DNA of 5,827 bases from DASWRT01 sp036403035 (GTDB lineage: Bacteria; Pseudomonadota; Alphaproteobacteria; ATCC43930; CGMCC-115725). Location: NCBI GenBank assembly GCA_036403035.1, contig DASWRT010000472.1, positions 1 through 5,827 of the forward strand. Direction: 5' to 3'. The notes beneath the pieces are model-generated. The model ran no database searches and was not told the DNA's origin. It saw only the letters and a program-made list of their open reading frames with translations. Made by a program: the position numbers and the translations under genes. Of this stretch, positions 1 to 5,404 are shown one piece after another (the first letter of the stretch is position 1; every line of letters begins with the position of its first letter).

Positions 1-498
1 ACCTACCTGGTGCCGGACACGCTGCTGTTCATTCCGCTCTATCAGATCGTCGGCAGCCTCGGCCTGCTCAACTCGATCTGGGGCCTGATCCTGATCTACC
101 CGACGCTGACGGTGCCCTTCTGCACCTGGATCATGATCGGCTACTTCGCCTCGATCCCGAAGGAGCTGGACGAGGCGGCGCTGATCGACGGCGCCGGCTA
201 CATCCAGCTGCTGCTGCGCATCTTCGTGCCGGTGGCGCTGCCGGGGATCATCGCGGCGATGATCTTCGCGTTCACCGTCTCGTGGGCGGCCTTCGTCTAT
301 CCGATGGCCTATCTCTACCGGTCCGACCAACTCGTCCTGACGGTCGGCACGGTGACGAGCCTGATCCGCGCCGACGTCTTCCAGTGGGGCAGCCTGATGG
401 CCGGCGCGCTGCTCGCGGCGGCCCCGCCGCTCGTAATCTATGCATTCCTGATGGACTACTACATCGCCGGCCTCACCGCCGGCGCGACAAAGGGGTGA
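1..498 (+). CDS. Carbohydrate ABC transporter permease, MalG type (5' partial)
   Basis: This is the C-terminal 165 residues of an inner-membrane permease of a binding-protein-dependent sugar importer. The frame is open from base 1, so the true start lies upstream of the window. The GTG at base 10 is an internal valine codon, not a start. The EAA loop, which docks on the ATPase, is clear at in-window residues 58-83: E58-A-A, D63-G64-A, then P77 and L80-P81-G. Hydrophobic segments lie at about residues 8-20, 26-48, 78-100 and 128-152, which fits the last membrane helices of the MalG/CUT1 family (usually about 270-300 residues). The stop at 496-498 lies 8 bases before the ATPase gene, so the two are almost certainly one operon. 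The substrate cannot be read from this fragment. Upstream genes for the second permease and the solute-binding protein are expected but not visible. Confidence 0.94.
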   Translation, partial: TYLVPDTLLFIPLYQIVGSLGLLNSIWGLILIYPTLTVPFCTWIMIGYFASIPKELDEAALIDGAGYIQLLLRIFVPVALPGIIAAMIFAFTVSWAAFVYPMAYLYRSDQLVLTVGTVTSLIRADVFQWGSLMAGALLAAAPPLVIYAFLMDYYIAGLTAGATKG

Positions 499-506
499 GG
501 CGAAGC

Positions 507-1610
507 ATGTCCGAAGTTGCTCTTCGTCAGGTGGTCAAGACTTACGAGCAGACGCCGGCGGTGCGCGGCATCGACCTCGACATCGCCGACAAGGAGTTCA
601 TCGTGCTGGTCGGCCCGTCGGGCTGCGGCAAGTCGACAACGCTGCGCATGATCGCCGGGCTCGAGGAGGCGACGTCCGGGGAGATCTGGATCGGCGGCGA
701 TCTCGTCAACGACGTGCCGCCGAAGGACCGGGACATCGCGATGGTGTTCCAGAACTACGCGCTCTATCCGCACATGACCGTGTACGAGAACATGTCGTTC
801 GGGCTGCGCCTGAAGAAATTCGCGAAGGCCGAGATCAAGCGGCGCGTCGAGAACGCGGCGCGCATCCTCGACATCACCGAACTGCTCGACCGCAAGCCGA
901 AGCAGCTCTCCGGCGGGCAGCGACAGCGCGTCGCGATGGGACGGGCGATCGTCCGCGACCCCAAGGTCTTCCTGTTCGACGAGCCGCTTTCCAACCTCGA
1001 CGCGAAGCTCCGGGTGCAGATGCGGACGGAGATCAAGCGCGTGCATCAGAAGGTGATGACGACGACGGTCTACGTGACGCACGATCAGGTCGAGGCGATG
1101 ACGCTCGCCGACCGCGTCGTCGTGATGAACGGCGGGCGGATCGACCAGATCGGCACGCCGCACGAGCTTTACCATACGCCGAGAACCAAGTTCGTGGCCG
1201 GTTTCATCGGGTCGCCGGCGATGAACTTCCTGGCGTGCCGGCTCGTCGAGGCGGCGGGCGGCGGGCTGTCCGTTCTGCTCTCCGACCAGCTCTCCTTCGG
1301 CGTGCCGGCAGCCCGGACGGCGCGCTACCGGCCGTATGCCGGGAAGGAGCTGATCCTCGGGCTTCGGCCCGAGCACATCACCGAAGCGCGTCCCTATGCC
1401 AACGGCGCCGACGTCCAGAACTTCACGGCGACGCTCGACGTGGTCGAGCCGATGGGGATGGAGACGATGGTGTATTTCACGGTGAACGGCGCGGAGGTGT
1501 GTGGCCGGGTGGCGCCGGAAGCCGCTGCCGGCCCCGGCGAGCCGATGCGGCTCGCCGCCGATATCGGCCATATGCACCTGATCGACCCGGCGACGGAACT
1601 GGTTCTGTAG
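507..1610 (+). CDS. Carbohydrate ABC transporter ATP-binding protein, UgpC/MalK/MsmK type
   Basis: This 367-residue cytoplasmic ATPase powers the sugar importer whose permease precedes it. All ATPase motifs are intact: Walker A GPSGCGKST at residues 36-44, Q-loop Q82, signature LSGGQ at 134-138, Walker B VFLFDEP at 154-160 (D158, catalytic E159), D-loop around N163-D165 and switch H192. After residue 235 comes the C-terminal regulatory (OB/TOBE-like) domain of this subfamily, including LGLRPEH and the VEPMG turn, which ends normally near the family's usual 350-370 residues. The ATG at 507 was chosen because a purine-rich ribosome site (AGGGGTGAGG, 491-500) overlaps the permease stop and lies 6 bases upstream, and because the family N-terminus begins there. 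Annotation pipelines often call this family UgpC. That name does not prove glycerol-3-phosphate transport, since one such ATPase can serve several sugar importers. Confidence 0.97.
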   Translation: MSEVALRQVVKTYEQTPAVRGIDLDIADKEFIVLVGPSGCGKSTTLRMIAGLEEATSGEIWIGGDLVNDVPPKDRDIAMVFQNYALYPHMTVYENMSFGLRLKKFAKAEIKRRVENAARILDITELLDRKPKQLSGGQRQRVAMGRAIVRDPKVFLFDEPLSNLDAKLRVQMRTEIKRVHQKVMTTTVYVTHDQVEAMTLADRVVVMNGGRIDQIGTPHELYHTPRTKFVAGFIGSPAMNFLACRLVEAAGGGLSVLLSDQLSFGVPAARTARYRPYAGKELILGLRPEHITEARPYANGADVQNFTATLDVVEPMGMETMVYFTVNGAEVCGRVAPEAAAGPGEPMRLAADIGHMHLIDPATELVL

Positions 1611-1615
1611 GTGTC

Positions 1616-1642
1616 GGTACGGGCAGCGCCGCTGCCCGTATC
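1616..1642. terminator. Bidirectional terminator-like hairpin between convergent genes
   Basis: A perfect 10-bp inverted repeat (TACGGGCAGC at 1618-1627, GCTGCCCGTA at 1631-1640) has a 3-base loop, GCC. It extends by a G-T pair (1617/1641) and a G-C pair (1616/1642). It fills most of the 47-base gap between the ATPase stop (1610) and the esterase stop (1658), so it could end transcription from both sides. Neither side has a run of T, so it is not a textbook intrinsic terminator. It may act by blocking RNA decay or with Rho. Confidence 0.6.
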
Positions 1643-1657
1643 CACTTCGACGCGCCG

Positions 1658-2968
1658 CTAACCGCATTTCGCTGTGGCGGGGTGCGGATGCTCCAGAAAG
1701 AAGCGGAGCATTTCGCGCGTCGCATCGGGTCCCCGCGGATCGGTGTAGGAGCCGGCGGGGCTGCCGCCGAACCAGGCATGGCCGGCGCCGTGGACGACCC
1801 ATTGTTCCAGGACCGCCCGCCCGCTCGCGTCGATATAGGCGGTGCGGGTATAGGCATGCCCGCCCGGCACCGTGCCCTGCTGCACCTCCGTCCGCAATTC
1901 CGCGGCCGCGAGCGGCCGCCACTGCGCGATGACGTAATCGCCGTTGCGCGGGTTCACCGTCTTGTCCTGGTCGCCGTGGAACACGATCGTCGGGACGATC
2001 CGTCCGGGCGCCGGGATGCCGCCGGGGCGGCGCACCGATCCCGCCGCTCCTTGCTGCATTGCGGCGAAGGCGGAGGGCAGATCGCGCGCGGCCCCGCAGG
2101 GCAGGCCGGAATGCACGCCGACCGCGGCGAAGAGGTCGGGGTAGGTCGCCGCCATGACGGCGCCGGCCGCGCCGCCCGCCGAAAGCCCGGCGACGTAGAC
2201 GCGCCGCGGGTCGACCGCATGGTCGCGCATGACCTGACGGGCGATGCCCGCGATCAGCGACGGCTCGCCCCGACCGCGGATCTGGTCGTCCGCGTTGAAC
2301 CAGTTCCAGCACTTCGACTGGTTGGCTGCCGCCGCCTGCGCCGGGTAGACGACGAAACAGGTATGCTCCTCGGCGAGTACGTTCATCCGCGTACCGGCTG
2401 CGAAGTCGTCGGGCGATTGAGTGCAGCCGTGCAGCATGACAATCAGCGGAATCGGCTGCCCCTGATAAGCGCTCGGGATGTAGAGCTTGTAGGTGCGGCT
2501 TCCTGCCTCGTTGGCGTAGGTTCCCGTCACGAACCGCCCGCCGCTATCCGGCACGTTCGCGGGCGTGGGCGCCTGCGCCGGAGCCGGCTTCGCGGCCCGG
2601 TCGATCTTTCCTCCGGAGCCGAGCTTGTCGAGGAAGTTGCGTAGCGTTGCCGGCATGGACGGGCGGTCCGTGCTCTCCGCGGTCGAACCGGCCTGCTCGT
2701 CGTGGGAGCGGGTAAAGGACGGCCCGGTGCTTGCGGATGACTTGAAATCTGCCACCTCGACTTTGTCGGGCACTACATCGATGATTTGCGCGTTGCGTCC
2801 GACAGGCGCGTCCGCGCCTCCGCCGGTGTCGCCGGGCCGGGCGTCCGCTGCCACTCGGCCACCGCCGCCGCCGAGCAGGCGTTGCAGGAACGCGGTGGCT
2901 TCGGCGAGCCGGCCGGCGCGGGTGAGGCGGGTCGCCTCGGTCATGCCGCGTTGCAGTCTGTCGTTCAT
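1658..2968 (-). CDS. PHB depolymerase family esterase, probably cytoplasmic
   Basis: This 436-residue alpha/beta-hydrolase belongs to the polyhydroxybutyrate depolymerase/feruloyl-esterase-like family, whose members hydrolyse polyester or small ester substrates. The catalytic domain starts near residue 145. Visible elements are the oxyanion region LHGCTQ (179-184), the lipase box G261-L-S263-A-G265 with nucleophile S263, the acid region FHGDQDKTV (330-338, probable D335), and H397 in GAGHAWFGG. Residues 1-32 form a helical segment with LTRAGRLAEATAFLQRLL (15-32). Residues 33-145 are low-complexity Gly/Ala/Pro/Ser linker. No signal peptide or lipobox is seen, so the protein is probably not secreted by Sec. 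The ATG at 2968 was chosen because the N-terminal helix follows directly; its ribosome site (GAAAG) is weak. Met9 (2944) is a possible start but has no better site. The gene lies 82 bases after a ribbon-helix-helix regulator on the same strand, so co-transcription is likely. The actual substrate is unknown. Confidence 0.92.
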   Translation of the reverse strand: MNDRLQRGMTEATRLTRAGRLAEATAFLQRLLGGGGGRVAADARPGDTGGGADAPVGRNAQIIDVVPDKVEVADFKSSASTGPSFTRSHDEQAGSTAESTDRPSMPATLRNFLDKLGSGGKIDRAAKPAPAQAPTPANVPDSGGRFVTGTYANEAGSRTYKLYIPSAYQGQPIPLIVMLHGCTQSPDDFAAGTRMNVLAEEHTCFVVYPAQAAAANQSKCWNWFNADDQIRGRGEPSLIAGIARQVMRDHAVDPRRVYVAGLSAGGAAGAVMAATYPDLFAAVGVHSGLPCGAARDLPSAFAAMQQGAAGSVRRPGGIPAPGRIVPTIVFHGDQDKTVNPRNGDYVIAQWRPLAAAELRTEVQQGTVPGGHAYTRTAYIDASGRAVLEQWVVHGAGHAWFGGSPAGSYTDPRGPDATREMLRFFLEHPHPATAKCG

Positions 2969-3050
2969 AGTCGGAACTTTCGGTGTTCGGGAACGAGCGG
3001 ACGCGCCCTCGCGGGCAAGCCCGACCCGGTCTCCCGGTGAGAAATCGGGG

Positions 3051-3482
3051 TCAGCGCACCCGGTCGGCCAGAGCAGCCTTCACCGCCGGGCTGGCATGCA
3101 GCGCTCCGAGCACGTCGACCAAAGCAATCGTCGCGCGGGCAAGCTCCGGCGTGACATCATGGGCGATGCTGGCGAGCCCGAGCACACGGATGTGGAGCAT
3201 CTGGCCGGCCGCCTGCGCGGCTTCGAGATCCTGTCGGCTATAGTGCCGCAGGCCGAGATCGAGAGTCTTTCGAGCGACGCACTGCCTCACTACGTCCGCG
3301 TGCCGATCGAGTTGGTTGCGGATGGCGGTGCGGATGAAGTCGGTGCGGTTCGAGTAGAAACCCTCCTGCACCATCAGGTCGACATGGCCGAGATCGACAT
3401 AGCCGAGGTTGATCGTGATCTTCTCGGTATCGCCGCCCTTCGGTCTCAATTCAGGTACGTTGCCGGCCATGTCGCCATCCAT
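3051..3482 (-). CDS. CopG-type ribbon-helix-helix transcriptional regulator
   Basis: This 143-residue protein is a probable dimeric DNA-binding repressor. The beta strand for the DNA major groove is at about residues 20-27 (EKITINLG), helix A at about 28-41, and helix B at about 44-60, beginning at the SNRTDFIRTAIRN segment typical of the family. Residues 70-143 form a longer C-terminal part of unknown role, more than simple CopG repressors (about 45 residues) have. It could bind a ligand or mediate oligomerisation. The start is uncertain: the ATG at 3482 lies inside the palindrome at 3476-3511, and Met5 (3470) is in frame 12 bases later. Each has a GGA about 6-7 bases upstream, so the sequence does not decide; the longer form is given. 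The esterase gene follows 82 bases downstream and is the likely co-regulated partner. I infer autoregulation through the overlapping palindrome. The effector is unknown. Confidence 0.88.
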   Translation of the reverse strand: MDGDMAGNVPELRPKGGDTEKITINLGYVDLGHVDLMVQEGFYSNRTDFIRTAIRNQLDRHADVVRQCVARKTLDLGLRHYSRQDLEAAQAAGQMLHIRVLGLASIAHDVTPELARATIALVDVLGALHASPAVKAALADRVR

Positions 3483-3511
3483 TTACCATCCAGTTGGATG
3501 GTAAATGGATG
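3476..3511. repeat. Perfect 16-bp inverted repeat, candidate operator of the ribbon-helix-helix regulator
   Basis: The left arm CATCCATTTACCATCC (3476-3491) and right arm GGATGGTAAATGGATG (3496-3511) match 16 of 16 around the spacer AGTT. Four hexamers are embedded: CATCCA at 3476 and 3487, and TGGATG at 3495 and 3506. They are 11 bases apart within each arm and 8 bases apart across the centre. A spacing of about one helical turn fits cooperative binding of ribbon-helix-helix dimers on one DNA face. The element covers the regulator's ATG (3480-3482) and its probable -10 box. Binding by the adjacent gene product is inference. As RNA it could also fold into a hairpin that hides the start codon. 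Confidence 0.72.
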
Positions 3512-3531
3512 CGCGCATTGGCTCTGTCAAG
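3503..3531 (-). promoter_or_regulatory. Probable promoter of the regulator-esterase unit
   Basis: Reading the minus strand, CTTGAC (3531-3526, part of CTTGACA) matches the alphaproteobacterial housekeeping -35 element. After 17 bases comes CCATTT (3508-3503), 4 of 6 to a CTATAT-like -10. Transcription would start near 3496, giving a leader of only about 14 bases. The -10 lies in the arm of the palindrome, where a bound repressor would block polymerase. The -35 is convincing; the -10 is weak. Confidence 0.45.
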
Positions 3532-3571
3532 GAACGCGGTTCGGCAATATGTCCGTGAATGTCAGATCGAG

Positions 3572-3592
3572 GGCACGAGAGAAGATCGTGCC
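3572..3592. terminator. Weak hairpin downstream of the HAD gene
   Basis: GGCACGA (3572-3578) pairs perfectly with TCGTGCC (3586-3592) around a 7-base loop. It lies 34 bases past the HAD phosphatase stop on the minus strand and before the next promoter, where transcription of the kinase operon should end. No T run follows, so its role as a terminator is only suggested by position. Confidence 0.25.
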
Positions 3593-3612
3593 GCGCCGGG
3601 CGTGGAGCCCTA

Positions 3613-3629
3613 CTGAGATAGGTTCTCAG
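3613..3629. terminator. Small hairpin over the HAD stop codon
   Basis: CTGAGA (3613-3618) and TCTCAG (3624-3629) form a 6-bp stem with a 5-base loop, with the HAD stop codon (3626-3628) inside one arm. It is a short stem without a T run. It may be chance or a minor 3'-end structure that acts together with the hairpin at 3572-3592. Confidence 0.18.
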
Positions 3630-4441
3630 CCACGCGGGCACGCCAGCGGCAGGATGTACTTCTCGACCGCCGCGGCGAAACCGTCCTCGTCGTTCGAAAG
3701 CGTCGCCACGTCGGCTTCCCGTTTCACCTCGTCCGTCGCGTTGCCCATCGCGATGCGGAAGCCGCTTCTGCGGAACATCGGCACGTCGTTCTCCATGTCG
3801 CCGACGGTCGCAATCTCCTCGCGGGGGATGCCGACGAGGCGCGACAGCGCGTCGACGACGGTGCCCTTGTCGACTCCGGCGGGCGTGACGTCGAGGTAGT
3901 ATTTCTGAGAGCGGACCACCGAGGCGTCGGGAAGCGCCGTCCGCGCCATCGACTCGCAGGCGGCGAGCCGGGCGAAGTCGCGGCTGACGCCGACGATCTT
4001 GCCGACAAGATCGAGATGCGGGTCGAAGCTCTCCACCACCGTCGGATCGGTGTCGATCGTCCGACGCTCGTGATCGACGTAGGCGCCGGAGGGGTTGCGC
4101 AGCAGCCAGCGCGAGCCGGTGAACAGCCAGACATCGGCGCCGCACTCCTCGATGATCCCGATCGCGCGCCGCGCCGCGTCCGGCGCGATCGTATGCTGCT
4201 CGACCGGCTGCATGTCCGGAGTGACAAGGGCGCCGCCGTTGAAGGCGCCGATCGGCAGTTGCAGATCGAGCGGCGCGGTCAGCATCCGCAGCCCGAAAGG
4301 CGGCCGGCTGCTCGTTACGGTGAAGGCGATCCCGGCATCGGCAAGCTTCCGCACCGCCGCGCGGTTCGTCGGGGTCAGGCGCTTGTCGGTGGTGACGAGC
4401 GTGCCGTCGACATCGGAGAGGAGGAGCGAGATCCGCGTCAT
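3626..4441 (-). CDS. Cof-type HAD-IIB family hydrolase (sugar-phosphate phosphatase-like)
   Basis: This 271-residue soluble phosphatase of the haloacid dehalogenase superfamily typically removes phosphate from sugar phosphates or similar small molecules using Mg2+. All four HAD motifs are present: SDVDGT with nucleophile D10 and acid/base D12, motif II at S44-S-R46 (in place of the common TGR), motif III K192 in VDKGT, and motif IV GDMENDVPM with D215 and D219. The roughly 100 residues between motifs II and III are the type IIB cap that sets the substrate. Length is normal for Cof/YidA relatives. The ATG at 4441 overlaps the TGA of the ROK kinase gene as ATGA. With AAGG 7 bases upstream inside that gene, this predicts translational coupling. 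Being coupled to a sugar kinase suggests a sugar-phosphate substrate, but the exact one cannot be read. Confidence 0.94.
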   Translation of the reverse strand: MTRISLLLSDVDGTLVTTDKRLTPTNRAAVRKLADAGIAFTVTSSRPPFGLRMLTAPLDLQLPIGAFNGGALVTPDMQPVEQHTIAPDAARRAIGIIEECGADVWLFTGSRWLLRNPSGAYVDHERRTIDTDPTVVESFDPHLDLVGKIVGVSRDFARLAACESMARTALPDASVVRSQKYYLDVTPAGVDKGTVVDALSRLVGIPREEIATVGDMENDVPMFRRSGFRIAMGNATDEVKREADVATLSNDEDGFAAAVEKYILPLACPRG

Positions 4442-5316
4442 CGGACGGCCTTCATCGCAAACGGTTCCAGGTGGCTCGGCGCGGAAGGCGCCGCTGCCGT
4501 CGTGAGGGCGGCGGCGAACACCTCGGCGAGATCCGCGTGCCAGAGCCGGACGCCGCCGGTGATCCCGGCCGTGTTCGCAGCGATGCGGACATCGGACGGC
4601 AGCTCGAAATCGATCCGCTTCGCGTTGCCGCCGCCGAGGTACAGAAGATCGAAATTGAAGAGCGTGCGGACGATCGGGATGGCCTTCCGCAGCCGCCGGT
4701 TCCATTTCCGGTCGCCCTTCTTCTGCCGCGCCGCTTCGCCGAGCCAACGGTCGTAGGTCTTGTTCGTCCGGATCGGATGCTGCCCCAGCTCGAGATGCGG
4801 CAGCAGGCGTCCGTTGCGGAACAGCGCGCAGCCGATGCCGGTGCCGAGCGTCAGCACGCATTCGAGCCCCTGGCCGGCGATCGTGCCGAGACCCTGCACG
4901 TCGGCGTCGTTGAGTACCCGCGTGGGGCGCCCGAGCAGGTCGGCCAGCGCGGCGGCGAGCGGAGCGCTCCGCCATTCCGCCGTCCCGAGGTTCGGCGCAG
5001 TCAGTATCCGCCCGTCGCGGACGACGCCGGGAAAGCCGACGGAGATGCGATCGAACGAGGGCAGCGCCGGGACGAGGCCGGCGAGCGCTTCCAGCACGGC
5101 TCCCGGCGTCGCCGGGCGCGGCGTCGCGATCCGCACCCGCTCGGCGAGCATCGCGCCCGCGGCGTCGAGCACGGACGCCTTGAGGTGCGAGCCGCCTATG
5201 TCGATCGCCAGCGTGCGCGGACCCGCATCACCGGCCGGACTATCCTCCGCCGCGGCATGCGGAAGGGGCGGCGGCGCATCGTCGGCGGCCGTTCGCGTGT
5301 TGTCGTCCATGCGCAT
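4438..5316 (-). CDS. ROK family kinase, polyphosphate-glucokinase-like
   Basis: This 292-residue cytoplasmic sugar kinase probably phosphorylates glucose or a close relative, with polyphosphate and/or ATP as donor. Visible elements are phosphate-1 loop DIGGSHLK (39-46), the PRPATPG segment (66-72), N136-D137-A-D with D137 as probable catalytic base, LGTGIG (157-162), the substrate segment LELGQHP (175-181), GGGN (228-231) and NTAGITGG near the C-terminus. These resemble mycobacterial-type polyphosphate glucokinases. The CxCGxxGC zinc motif of many ROK proteins is absent, as in that subgroup. The usual ExGH is ELGQ here, with a His one position later. Residues 1-33 are a polar, Ala/Pro-rich tail. 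The ATG at 5316 was preferred to an in-frame GTG at 5337 because GGAG lies 7 bases before it; ATG 5310 is also possible. The gene lies 88 bases after gluconokinase and overlaps the HAD gene by 4. Phosphoryl donor and sugar are inferred from resemblance only. Confidence 0.9.
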   Translation of the reverse strand: MRMDDNTRTAADDAPPPLPHAAAEDSPAGDAGPRTLAIDIGGSHLKASVLDAAGAMLAERVRIATPRPATPGAVLEALAGLVPALPSFDRISVGFPGVVRDGRILTAPNLGTAEWRSAPLAAALADLLGRPTRVLNDADVQGLGTIAGQGLECVLTLGTGIGCALFRNGRLLPHLELGQHPIRTNKTYDRWLGEAARQKKGDRKWNRRLRKAIPIVRTLFNFDLLYLGGGNAKRIDFELPSDVRIAANTAGITGGVRLWHADLAEVFAAALTTAAAPSAPSHLEPFAMKAVR

Positions 5317-5323
5317 CACCCAT

Positions 5324-5329
5324 CTCCCC
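5324..5329 (-). promoter_or_regulatory. Ribosome binding site that sets the ROK kinase start
   Basis: GGGGAG on the minus strand ends 7 bases before the ATG at 5316. That is ideal spacing for this start and too far (13 bases) for the ATG at 5310. The in-frame GTG at 5337 lies upstream of this site and has no comparable site, so the 5316 start is favoured. Confidence 0.6.
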
Positions 5330-5404
5330 GGCCGCACGGATCGAGCCGCCGGCGAGCGGTGAACGTACGATGCCTCGTCTCATCCCGCCGGCTTCCCGCC
5401 GGTA

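Noticed and set aside
459..2312. Long minus-strand open frame of 617 codons antisense to the ABC ATPase
   Set aside because: It overlaps the well-supported ATPase and esterase genes, is extremely Arg/Pro/Ala-rich and has no recognisable domain; it is a product of high GC content.
1235..2644. Long plus-strand open frame of 469 codons across the esterase gene
   Set aside because: It runs antisense to an esterase with an intact catalytic triad and also covers the terminator-like hairpin; composition is Arg/Gly-rich with no motif.
2969..3050. Separate promoter or second operator in the gap before the esterase gene
   Set aside because: No convincing -35/-10 pair and no CATCCA/TGGATG hexamer was found; only short GC hairpins are present.
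3476..3511. The palindrome as an intrinsic terminator of the upstream kinase operon
   Set aside because: There is no T run on either side, the arms are not GC-dominated, and it overlaps the next gene's start codon and probable -10 box; an operator fits better.
3476..3511. The palindrome as a miniature transposon or insertion-sequence end
   Set aside because: There is no flanking target duplication, no transposase remnant nearby, and the arms have internal hexamer periodicity typical of a protein binding site.
2565..3899. Plus-strand open frame of 444 codons spanning the esterase start, regulator and HAD end
   Set aside because: It crosses three real minus-strand genes and the palindrome, with low-complexity Ser/Arg/Pro composition and no family resemblance.
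5384..5402. Repeated CCCGCCGG (5384-5391 and 5395-5402) and a small 5-bp hairpin after the gluconokinase stop
   Set aside because: Short GC-only repeats are expected by chance in this base composition; not enough to call a terminator or regulatory site.
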